Part shown: positions 17,751 to 24,745 of the stretch, piece after piece | Position numbering within the stretch: position 1 is the first letter of the stretch | How the letters are laid out: every line of letters begins with the position of its first letter | Assembly (NCBI GenBank): GCA_025935235.1 | Contig: JAICVT010000001.1 | Span: forward strand, 1-47,076 | DNA from: Ktedonobacterales bacterium | GTDB taxonomy: Bacteria; Chloroflexota; Ktedonobacteria; Ktedonobacterales; JADMIN01 | DNA: 47,076 nt | Direction: 5' to 3' | Notes under the pieces: generated by a model | Database searches by the model: none | Told to the model about the DNA's origin: nothing | The model's input: the letters and a program-made list of their open reading frames with translations, nothing else | Program-made: the position numbers and the translations under genes

Positions 17751-17834
17751 GGCGCTGTCCTCTTCGCCCTGGCGATGGCCGTGCGCTCCCTCATCGCCAG
17801 CGCTCGCCGCGCCGCGCTGAGCCTGGAGCGCTGA
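17751..17834 (+). pseudogene. fragment: C-terminal end of a second APC permease
   Basis: The 27 bases 17754-17780 are identical to 12141-12167 in the permease gene. Read in frame they give GAVLFALAMAVRSLIASARR, then AALSLER and a stop, matching the permease C-terminus AAVLFALAMAIRAALTGPRR. No upstream permease sequence is attached, so this is a remnant of a duplicated or deleted paralogue. It is followed, as in the intact permease gene, by an R1 hairpin repeat. Confidence 0.6.
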
Positions 17835-17852
17835 GACAGCATCCTCGCCTCC

Positions 17853-17896
17853 GGCTCCCACTCTCCTCGCGGGAGAGGGGGCTGGGGGGTGAGGTT
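17853..17896. repeat. R1 hairpin repeat
   Basis: CTCTCC (17861-17866) pairs with GGGAGAG (17871-17877), followed by GGCTGGGGGGTGAGGTTCC. It lies downstream of the permease fragment and before the ArsR promoter. Confidence 0.75.
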
Positions 17897-17941
17897 CCTC
17901 CACTCTCACCACTTGACGTAGCCCTCACTCTTGCGTAATGT

Positions 17942-17972
17942 ATAAAGCGACGTTTATATAGCGTCCCTTTAT
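17942..17972. promoter_or_regulatory. palindromic operator/promoter of the ArsR-type gene
   Basis: The arms ATAAAGCGACG (17942-17952) and CGTCCCTTTAT (17962-17972) are inverted repeats with a single mismatch, separated by the AT-rich TTTATATAG. A TTGCGT-(N)-TATA-like promoter overlaps it. Spacing and location are typical of an autoregulatory ArsR/SmtB-type site. It overlaps an in-frame upstream ATG (17971), which argues for translation starting at 18037. Confidence 0.65.
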
Positions 17973-18036
17973 GAGTCACTTCCAACCCCGCGCGACATTG
18001 TGCGGGCGCGGAAGTCGAAGAGGGAAGCGACGACGC

Positions 18037-18408
18037 ATGCAAGAGGATCCCGCCCGCGCACGACTGCACCAGCATCTCGACCTGCGACGCGCCCTGCGCG
18101 CGCTGGGCGACGAGGTGCGCCTGGAGATCGTGCATATGCTGGCGAATGGCGCCGAGAGAAAAGTCACCGACCTGGCGGCGACGCTGCTGATTAGCCAGCC
18201 GCTGGTCTCGTGGCATCTGAGCGCGCTGCGTCGCGCGGGCCTCGTGCGCAAGCGTCGCACCGGGCGCGAGGTCTACATCTCGCTGGATCTGGCGCGCTAT
18301 CGCTCTGTCGTTGGTCAACTCGGCTCACTGATTGAGCCAGTCAGCCAGCCGCAACCAGCCGCGCGGCCCATGCGCTCCCCAGCGGAGCCAACGCCGAGCG
18401 CGGGCTGA
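18037..18408 (+). CDS. ArsR-family transcriptional regulator
   Basis: This is a winged-helix regulator of 123 residues. The core is LRRALRALGDEVRLEIVHML, KVTDLAATLLISQPLVSWHL (recognition helix) and SALRRAGLVRKRRTGREVYI (wing), exactly the ArsR layout. No CxCxxC metal site is present, so the inducer is unknown and not obviously arsenic. ATG 18037 follows GAGGGA and places the start after the palindrome at 17942-17972. It is the first gene upstream of inositol-phosphate synthase on the same strand, 142 bp away, and may regulate that cluster. Confidence 0.88.
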   Translation: MQEDPARARLHQHLDLRRALRALGDEVRLEIVHMLANGAERKVTDLAATLLISQPLVSWHLSALRRAGLVRKRRTGREVYISLDLARYRSVVGQLGSLIEPVSQPQPAARPMRSPAEPTPSAG

Positions 18409-18435
18409 GGCGGGAACGCGCCTGCAACGCGCCTG

Positions 18436-18461
18436 CATGGCAGACATGGCAGACATGGCAG
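18436..18461. repeat. 9-bp tandem repeat in the ino1 leader
   Basis: CATGGCAGA is repeated at 18436, 18445 and (partly) 18454, between the arsR-like stop and the ino1 start. The repeats are in frame with ino1 and create ATGs, but the conserved protein begins later. Confidence 0.6.
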
Positions 18462-18550
18462 GCGCGGCGGGCGCAGCGGGCCGCCAGACGCCGCAATTTC
18501 CGGCGGCGGCGCCCGAGGATCGTGATGGGTCTTCAGGAGGACTACAGTAC

Positions 18551-19738
18551 GTGGGCAAAGACAAGATTCGTGTCGCCATCATCGGCGTCGGCAACTGCGC
18601 CTCTTCGCTGGTGCAGGGTGTCGAGTATTACAAGCATGCCGCCGATGATGAGTTCATCCCCGGCCTGATGCACGTCAATCTCGGTGGCTACCACATCAAC
18701 GACATCGAGTTCAGCGCCGCCATTGACATTGATCAGGACAAGGTGGGCAAGGACCTGAGCGAAGCGGTCTTCGCCGGGCAGAACAACACCTACAAGTTCA
18801 GCGATGTCCCCACCAAAGGCGTGACGGTCGCGCGCGGCATGACCCACGATGGCCTGGGCAAGTACCTCTCGCAGGTCATCACCAAAGCCCCCGGCCATAC
18901 CGCCGACATCGTCAAGCTGCTCCAGGACACTGGAACCGATGTCGTCATCAACTACCTGCCAGTCGGCAGCGAGACGGCCACCAAGTGGTATGTCGAGCAG
19001 ATCTTGCAGGCGGGCTGCGCGATGGTCAACTGCATCCCGGTCTTCATTGGCCGCGAAGAGTACTGGCGCAAGCGCTTCGAGGAAGCGGGCCAGCCGATCA
19101 TCGGCGACGACATCAAGAGCCAGGTCGGCGCCACCATCGTCCACCGCGCGCTGGCTCGCCTCTATCGCGAGCGCGGCGTCAAGCTGGAGCGCACCTATCA
19201 ACTCAACGTCGGCGGCAACACTGACTTTATGAACATGCTGGAGCGCGAGCGACTGGAGTCCAAGAAGATCTCCAAGACCAACGCCGTCATTAGCCAGCTC
19301 GACTACGACCTCGGCACATCAAACGTGCATGTCGGGCCAAGCGACTACGTGCCGTGGCTCACCGACCGCAAGTTCGCCTTCATCCGCCTGGAGGGGCGCA
19401 CCTTCGGCGATGTGCCGCTCAACCTGGAGCTGAAGCTGGAGGTCTGGGATTCGCCCAACTCCGCTGGCGTGGTGATTGACGCCATCCGCTGCGCCAAGCT
19501 CGCCAGGAATAACGGCATCGCCGGGGAGCTGCTGGGGCCGAGCGCCTACTTCATGAAGTCGCCCGCCATCCAGTACACCGACGAGCAGGCGCGACTGATG
19601 GTCGAGGAGTTCATCCGCGATAACGCGCTGGGCGCCAAGCCCGCCAGCGACGCCAAGCCCGCTCAGGCCAAGGCGCACGCCAACGGCCACACGCTGGCCG
19701 AGGCTGGCGCGGTTCGCGACCTGCCGACGGCGGAGTAA
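18551..19738 (+). CDS. ino1: inositol-3-phosphate synthase (actinobacterial/archaeal type)
   Basis: This 395-residue NAD-dependent enzyme converts glucose-6-phosphate to 1L-myo-inositol-3-phosphate, the first step of inositol lipid synthesis. The N-terminal Rossmann motif VAIIGVGNCASSLVQGVEYY is diagnostic. The family core QVGATIVHRALARLYRERG and the catalytic-lysine region (TDRKFAFIRLEGRTFGDVPL) are present. The family length is about 360-400. The GTG at 18551 follows CAGGAGG by 10 bases and puts the Rossmann strand right at the N-terminus; the frame also stays open upstream into the arsR-like gene, but that part is not conserved. The tail past ANGHT is low complexity. First enzyme gene of the lipid cluster. 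Confidence 0.95.
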   Translation: MGKDKIRVAIIGVGNCASSLVQGVEYYKHAADDEFIPGLMHVNLGGYHINDIEFSAAIDIDQDKVGKDLSEAVFAGQNNTYKFSDVPTKGVTVARGMTHDGLGKYLSQVITKAPGHTADIVKLLQDTGTDVVINYLPVGSETATKWYVEQILQAGCAMVNCIPVFIGREEYWRKRFEEAGQPIIGDDIKSQVGATIVHRALARLYRERGVKLERTYQLNVGGNTDFMNMLERERLESKKISKTNAVISQLDYDLGTSNVHVGPSDYVPWLTDRKFAFIRLEGRTFGDVPLNLELKLEVWDSPNSAGVVIDAIRCAKLARNNGIAGELLGPSAYFMKSPAIQYTDEQARLMVEEFIRDNALGAKPASDAKPAQAKAHANGHTLAEAGAVRDLPTAE

Positions 19739-19895
19739 GCGACGCGCCTCGCCCATGCGCGAACATGTGTGATGCGCATCAACGCGCCTGGGCGAGCGGC
19801 GCGTGGCGCGTGGCGTTCGCGCCACCGCCGCTCAGGGCATCTCCCAACGTACATCTGGTATCGCCTCTGATCGCCCGGAAGGCGAGGAGCATGCG

Positions 19896-20885
19896 ATGGT
19901 CTACTGGTTGACACGACTGGCAAGCTGGCTCACGGGAAAGGTTCCCCGCCGCGCGCGTCTGGCGCTGGGGGGGCCGCTCACGACGCTCGTCTACTATGCC
20001 TGGGCGTCGAAGCGGCGCGTGACCATCGCCAACATGGCGCAGATCATCGGCGCGACGCCTGATGATCCACGCGCACGCCAACTGGCCCGCCAATCGTGGC
20101 GCAACTATGGTCGCTACCTCTCCGACTTCTTCTATCTGCCCAATGCGACGCGCGAGCAGGTGATGGCGCGCGTGCGCGATGTCACACCCGCTCCGGGCGC
20201 CTTCGCCGGGCTGGATGAGGCGGCGGCGCTGGGCAAGGGCACGATCATCGCCACCGCGCACTTCGGCGCGTGGGACATCGCGGGCGTGGTCGTCGCCTCG
20301 AAGCAAACACTCTATGTGCTGGCCGACACCTTCACCGACCCGCGCATGGATGATCTGATCCAGGGACAGCGCGCGCACTTCGGGCTGCGCGTGCTGCGGG
20401 CCGAGAAGTCGCCGCGGCCCATCCTGCGGGCGCTGCAAGACAACCAGGCGGTGGCGATCGTGGCCGACCGTCCGCTGCCAGCGAGCGAGGGCACGCCGAT
20501 CACCTTCTTTGGGCGGCGCTGCTACGTGCCGGGCGGGGTGGCGCAGCTCGCGCTGCTCTCAGGCGCGCCGATCGCCGTGGGCTGCGCGCGCTACGACGAC
20601 CAATTCTCGTCCACCTATTACCTCGTCCTGGCGGAGCTGATCTATCCAGAGCGCACAGGCGACCGTCAGGCCGACATCATCCGGCTGACACAGCGCGTCT
20701 ATAGCGCGCTGGAGCGCGTCATCGCGGAACACCCGGACCAGTGGTTCATGTTCCGCCCATTCTGGCCAGAGCAACCAGAGCAATCGGCGACGGCGCCCGC
20801 TGACGCCGCGCCCGCGTTGGCGACGAGCGCTCCGGCCAGCGCCGCGGCCTCCGCGGGCGGCGCGCAGGGGGAAGCGGATGACTGA
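19896..20885 (+). CDS. HtrB/PatA-like lysophospholipid/glycolipid acyltransferase 1
   Basis: This 329-residue member of the lipid A/PIM acyltransferase family (LABLAT) has the catalytic HX4D motif in TAHFGAWDIAG and the second block FGLRVLRAEKSPRPILRALQ. It also has DRPLPASEGTPITFFGRRCY (glycerol-P/acyl acceptor region) and the C-terminal PDQWFMFRPFWP signature. The hydrophobic N-terminal helix anchors it to the membrane's inner face. ATG 19896 has GAGGAG 6 bases upstream. The gene overlaps the next acyltransferase gene by 8 bases, so the two are translationally coupled. With ino1, the PimA-like and phosphatidyltransferase genes nearby, a PatA-like role (acylating a mannosylated phosphoinositide) is likely but inferred. 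Confidence 0.88.
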   Translation: MVYWLTRLASWLTGKVPRRARLALGGPLTTLVYYAWASKRRVTIANMAQIIGATPDDPRARQLARQSWRNYGRYLSDFFYLPNATREQVMARVRDVTPAPGAFAGLDEAAALGKGTIIATAHFGAWDIAGVVVASKQTLYVLADTFTDPRMDDLIQGQRAHFGLRVLRAEKSPRPILRALQDNQAVAIVADRPLPASEGTPITFFGRRCYVPGGVAQLALLSGAPIAVGCARYDDQFSSTYYLVLAELIYPERTGDRQADIIRLTQRVYSALERVIAEHPDQWFMFRPFWPEQPEQSATAPADAAPALATSAPASAAASAGGAQGEADD

Positions 20886-22032
20886 GCGCCCCGACGCGCC
20901 GAGCGCGCGGCTCGATGTGAATGACCGGAACGATCCTGGAGGTCTGAACGACCGGGCGAGGTACTGGGCGTTCCGCCTGCTGGCGGCGCTCGCGCCGCTG
21001 GCGCCACTCTGGCTGGCCCAGCGCATCGCTGTGGCGGCGGGGGCGCTGCTGTGGCTGTGCGCGGGCGGGCTGCGGCGGCGAGCCGAGCGCAACCTGGGGC
21101 GCATCCCCCCGCTGGCGGCTGATCCGGCGCGGCTGCGTGCGGCCACACGTGGCGTCTTCATCAACCTCGCGCTGAACTACCTGGACTTTTTCCGGGGGCG
21201 CGTCGTCACCTATGAGGAACTGGCGCGCGGCTGGCAGATCACCGGCTGGGAGCTGTTCGAGCAGGCCATGCGAGCGGGGCGCGGCGTCATCATCCTGGGC
21301 GCGCACCTTGGCCCCTTCGAGTACGCAGCATGGAAGCTGGGCGAGCTGGGCTATCCCCTGCTGACCCCGGCGGAGCGGCTGCGACCGGAGCGCTTCAACC
21401 AACTCGTGGCGCGGCTGCGCAACCATCATCACGCGCGGCTCTTGCCGGGCGACGACCGCGAGACGCTGCGCGAGTTGCTCGGCGCACTGCGCAACGGCCA
21501 ACTGGCGATGTTCGCGATTGATCGCTGGGTGATGGGGCCGAGTGACGCATGGCCACTCTTCGGGCAACCCGCGCGCCTGCCGACCGCGCCCTTCGCGCTG
21601 GCGGCGCGCAGCGAGGCGCCCGTCTTTCTGCTGGTTCCCTGGCGCCGCGGACTCAACCGCTATGGCGGCAGCGTGGAGTTGATCACGCCGGAGCGTCTGC
21701 GCCCAGAGGCCAGCGCCGATGGCGAAGGTGGTAGCGAATCTACTGGCGCCCCACGCGGACGCGACCGCGAGGCCGCCATCGCGCGGATGCGCCAGCGGCT
21801 GTATCCCGCGCTGGAGCGCGCCATCAGCGAGCATCCAGAGCAGTGGGTCTCGGCGCTCTCGCCCATCTGGGACGAGCGAGACGCCCAGCCACGGCGGTCG
21901 CGAGCCGCCGCGACAGAGGAAGCGACGGAGCAGACAATGGAGCAGGCGCCAATGGCGACGACGCCCGCAATCGTGAGTGGCGCGCGTTCTGCGTTGCCTG
22001 GAGGAAACGCGCGCGTGCAGATAGCGCAGTAA
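20878..22032 (+). CDS. HtrB/PatA-like acyltransferase 2 (HX4E variant)
   Basis: This 384-residue second LABLAT protein has the catalytic motif ILGAHLGPFEYAAWKLGELG, an HX4E rather than HX4D. It also has an AIDRWVMGPSDAWPLFGQPA block and the C-terminal EHPEQWVSALSPIWDERD. It overlaps the upstream acyltransferase by 8 bases (ATGACTGA), a common sign of stoichiometric expression. The two paralogues are clearly diverged, so they probably acylate different positions or acceptors. N-terminal and C-terminal extensions (TEEATEQTMEQAPMATTPA) are low complexity. The substrate cannot be read from sequence. Confidence 0.87.
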   Translation: MTERPDAPSARLDVNDRNDPGGLNDRARYWAFRLLAALAPLAPLWLAQRIAVAAGALLWLCAGGLRRRAERNLGRIPPLAADPARLRAATRGVFINLALNYLDFFRGRVVTYEELARGWQITGWELFEQAMRAGRGVIILGAHLGPFEYAAWKLGELGYPLLTPAERLRPERFNQLVARLRNHHHARLLPGDDRETLRELLGALRNGQLAMFAIDRWVMGPSDAWPLFGQPARLPTAPFALAARSEAPVFLLVPWRRGLNRYGGSVELITPERLRPEASADGEGGSESTGAPRGRDREAAIARMRQRLYPALERAISEHPEQWVSALSPIWDERDAQPRRSRAAATEEATEQTMEQAPMATTPAIVSGARSALPGGNARVQIAQ

Positions 22033-22183
22033 GCAGAGCGTCGTGGGCGCCAGTCGCAATCACTGGACGCAACCAGCGAGAAGCGCCCGCGTAAAGCATC
22101 GGGGCTCGCGCGGCGCCGAACGACCCACACGGCCAAGATGGGCCAGAGCGCACGACGCGCTATCACCTTTCGCGCCAGACCTG

Positions 22184-22189
22184 TATAAT
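22184..22189 (+). promoter_or_regulatory. -10 box (TATAAT) for the PHP gene
   Basis: A perfect TATAAT stands in otherwise very GC-rich DNA, 108 bp before the proposed ATT start. No good -35 is visible at 17 bp (TATCAC). It suggests the PHP-pimA part has its own promoter. Confidence 0.5.
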
Positions 22190-22230
22190 GAGGTGACTCG
22201 GCGGACAACGCGCGAGCGCGCACAGGTGAG

Positions 22231-22280
22231 ACAAGGCAAGACCAGGCGAGACCAGGCAAGACCAGGCAAGACCAGCGACG
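22231..22280. repeat. decamer tandem repeats in the PHP gene leader
   Basis: Five 10-bp units, ACAAGGCAAG, ACCAGGCGAG, ACCAGGCAAG, ACCAGGCAAG and ACCAGCGACG, lie between the TATAAT box and the ribosome site. Confidence 0.65.
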
Positions 22281-22296
22281 ACAAGGAGCTTTTCCC

Positions 22297-23235
22297 ATTA
22301 CCTATCCATCAGACACATCAGCGCACAGCACTCGCAGCAGCACACCTGCCGCCGATTACACCCTTTCAGGATACGTTGGCCGCAAGCGCGCCACCGGGCT
22401 TGCCGACCTGCACATGCATACGACCTATAGCGATGGCGTCGGCTCCGTCGAAGAGACGCTGGCCGTCATCCAGTGGCGCACCGCGCTGGATGTGATCGCT
22501 ATCACCGACCACGACACCATCGAGGGCGCGCTGCGGGCGCGCGATCTGGCGGAGCGACAGCATCTGCCCTTCGAGGTGATCGTCGGCGAAGAGGTCAGCA
22601 CGCGCGAGGGGCATGTGCTGGCGCTCTTCCTGCATCAGCGCATCCCGCCGGGGCTGAGCGTCGAGCGCACCATCGAGCTGGCGCACGCGCAGGGCGGGCT
22701 GGCGATCATCGCGCACCCATTCAATCCCGTCTTCCGTCATAGTGTGCAGCGGCCGGTTGTGGATCGCCTGCTGCGCCAGCCCGATCTGCATCCCGACGGC
22801 ATCGAGACGCTCAACGGCAGCTTCGCGGGCATCGGCTCGTCGCGCGTGGCGCAGGAGCTGACGCGCTCGATCTACCATTGGGCCGAGACCGGCGGCAGCG
22901 ACGCGCACACGCCCTCGGCGATTGGCTGCGCGCTGACCCGCTATCCTGGCTCCGGCGTGGAGGCGCTACGCCAGGCGATCAGCCAGCGCGCCACGAGCGC
23001 GGAGGGCGGCTACTGGCGCGCGCGCGAGTATGTCACCTACGTCTCGCACACCATAGCCTATGGCATCAACGCGACCTATGAGCCAGCGAACCTGCCGCAT
23101 ACGGCGTTCTCGCGGGCGCGGCAGGCCACCTTTGGCCGCTTCGCACACCGGCGCGTCGTTCACCTGATCAATTCGCTGGCGCCCGATTCGCTGTCCGTCA
23201 ATTCGCTTGAAGTGGCGAGCGCGGGCAGACGCTAG
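22297..23235 (+). CDS. PHP-domain phosphoesterase, probable ATT start
   Basis: This PHP metallo-phosphoesterase is of the YciV/TrpH type. Motif I is GLADLHMHTTYSDG, motif II DVIAITDHDTIEGA, then GEEVSTREGHVLALFL, IAHPFNP and the C-terminal GGSDAHTPSAIG, so all metal-binding His/Asp residues are present. The first ATG (22414) lies inside motif I, after the first metal ligands, so translation must begin upstream. The frame is open from 22189 but holds no ATG, GTG or TTG. The ATT at 22297 is 8 bases after AAGGAG and gives 312 residues. Family members hydrolyse nucleotide or polyphosphate-type phosphoesters. Here the gene lies between acyltransferase and mannosyltransferase genes, so a role on inositol or lipid phosphates is possible but unproven. 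Confidence 0.85.
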   Translation: MTYPSDTSAHSTRSSTPAADYTLSGYVGRKRATGLADLHMHTTYSDGVGSVEETLAVIQWRTALDVIAITDHDTIEGALRARDLAERQHLPFEVIVGEEVSTREGHVLALFLHQRIPPGLSVERTIELAHAQGGLAIIAHPFNPVFRHSVQRPVVDRLLRQPDLHPDGIETLNGSFAGIGSSRVAQELTRSIYHWAETGGSDAHTPSAIGCALTRYPGSGVEALRQAISQRATSAEGGYWRAREYVTYVSHTIAYGINATYEPANLPHTAFSRARQATFGRFAHRRVVHLINSLAPDSLSVNSLEVASAGRR

Positions 23236-23313
23236 CCCCATGCTAGTCGCTCGCTCGCACGCTGCCGCGCCAGGCCATTCAGGAGGAGATGGGCGAACGC
23301 CCAGAGGGACCTA

Positions 23314-24510
23314 GTGAAGATCGGACTTGTCTCGCCCTACGACTGGAGCTACCCCGGTGGCGTCCAGGAGCACATCCAGCGCCTGTCCACTGAGCTGCGC
23401 GGGCGCGGCCACAGCGTGCGCATTCTCACGCCGGCCACGGGCGTGCGCGGGCGACAGGTCGAGTATGGCGTCTACAAGCTCGGCTGGGCGGCGCCGCTGC
23501 ATGTGAACGGCTCGATCGCGCGGGTCGCCTTCGCGCCGCACGTCTCTGGACGGCTGCGCGGCATCCTGCATCGCGAGCAGTTCGACATCATCCACCTGCA
23601 CGAGCCGCTGGCCTCGCCGATGGGGCTGTACGTGCTGCATACTGGCCCGGCGACCGGCGCGACGATTGTCGGCACATTCCACGCCTGGGCGCGGCACAGT
23701 CTGGCCTCGGCGCCAGAGTGGGCTTACGCCTCGGCGGCGCCATTCCTGGGGCGCTACTATCGGCGGCTGGATGGCCGCATCGCCGTCTCGCCCGCCGCCG
23801 CGGAGTTCGTCTCACGCTTCTTCCCCGGCGACTTCCGCATCATCCCGAATGGCGTAGATACGCAGGTCTTCCATCCCGATACGCCGCCGCTACCAGCGTT
23901 CGACGATGGCAAGCTCAACATCCTGTACCTGGGGCGCATCGAGAAGCGCAAGGGGTTGAAGTATCTGCTGCGCGCCATCCCGATGATCCGCGAGCACTTC
24001 CCCAATACGCGCTTCCTGATCGGCGGCGACGGGCCGCTGCGCGTGGGATTCGAGCGACTGGTGGCGCAGGCGGGCTGGCCCGATGTCGTCTTTCTGGGGC
24101 GAGTGCCAGGGGAGCAACTACCCGCGCTCTTCGCCAGCGCGCACGTCTTCTGCGCGCCCAACATCGGCGGCGAGTCGCAGGGCATCGTGCTGCTGGAGGC
24201 GATGGCCTCCGGGCGGCCGGTCGTCGCGTCTGACATCCCCGGCTTCCGCTCGGTCATTCGCCACCAGCAGGATGGCCTGCTGACCCCGCCCACGCGCAGC
24301 GAAGAGCTGGCCTGGGCGGTGTGCCATCTGCTCAGCGACGACGCGGAGCGCGCGCGACTGGCCCAGGCGGGTCGGGAGCGCGCCGAAGCGTTCAGTTGGG
24401 AGCGTGTGGCCACCGACGTGCTGGGCTACTACGAAGAGCGGCGGGCGACGGTCAAGCGTGGCTCGCTCTATCTGCCGCCGGAGGCCGCATCGGTCTCGCT
24501 GGCGGATTAA
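23314..24510 (+). CDS. pimA: PimA-like GT4 glycosyltransferase (phosphatidylinositol mannosyltransferase)
   Basis: This 398-residue GT-B fold enzyme has KIGLVSPYDWSYPGGVQEHI at the N-terminus (GG loop), GTFHAWARHS, LGRIEKRKGLKYLLRAIPMI, and the GT4 donor-site block FCAPNIGGESQGIVLLEAMA with VVASDIPGFRSVI after it. The 'PGGVQEH' and 'FCAPNxGGESxGIVLxEAMA' patterns are characteristic of actinobacterial PimA, which transfers mannose from GDP-mannose to position 2 of phosphatidylinositol at the inner face of the membrane. It starts at GTG with GAGGGA 5 bases upstream. Next to ino1, two acyltransferases and the phosphatidyltransferase, this identity is well supported. The exact acceptor and sugar remain to be shown. 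Confidence 0.85.
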   Translation: MKIGLVSPYDWSYPGGVQEHIQRLSTELRGRGHSVRILTPATGVRGRQVEYGVYKLGWAAPLHVNGSIARVAFAPHVSGRLRGILHREQFDIIHLHEPLASPMGLYVLHTGPATGATIVGTFHAWARHSLASAPEWAYASAAPFLGRYYRRLDGRIAVSPAAAEFVSRFFPGDFRIIPNGVDTQVFHPDTPPLPAFDDGKLNILYLGRIEKRKGLKYLLRAIPMIREHFPNTRFLIGGDGPLRVGFERLVAQAGWPDVVFLGRVPGEQLPALFASAHVFCAPNIGGESQGIVLLEAMASGRPVVASDIPGFRSVIRHQQDGLLTPPTRSEELAWAVCHLLSDDAERARLAQAGRERAEAFSWERVATDVLGYYEERRATVKRGSLYLPPEAASVSLAD

Positions 24511-24530
24511 CGTCGTAGCGCCGCTCGCGG

Positions 24531-24578
24531 CGCCCATCGAAACGCCCACCGAGGCGCCCATCGAGGCATCCATCAGGG
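24531..24578. repeat. 12-bp tandem repeat after pimA
   Basis: Four units, CGCCCATCGAAA, CGCCCACCGAGG, CGCCCATCGAGG and CATCCATCAGGG, lie just after the pimA stop in the 235-bp gap before the phosphatidyltransferase gene. A TACAAT box at 24714-24719 may be the latter's promoter. Confidence 0.6.
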
Positions 24579-24745
24579 CTAGCGCAAACGGCTGGCGCGC
24601 TCGCGGCGATGGCTCAATCGCTCAATACAGAGAGCGACGATGAGCGGAGCGATACGCGACGCGCGGGTAGTGTGCCGAGGAGCGTCTGAGCGTTCGAGTC
24701 AGCGCCCTGATGGTACAATGAACACCACGCGGAGCGAGGAAGAAC

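Noticed and set aside
18332..18550. N-terminal extension of ino1 back to a TTG inside the arsR-like gene
   Set aside because: The extra 73 residues overlap the arsR-like coding end, include the CATGGCAGA slippage repeat, and precede a well-placed ribosome site and the conserved Rossmann start.
24660..24720. A GTTCGAGTC word that looks like a tRNA T-loop
   Set aside because: The flanking stem is only 4 bp, the loop too long, and no acceptor, D or anticodon arms can be folded around it.
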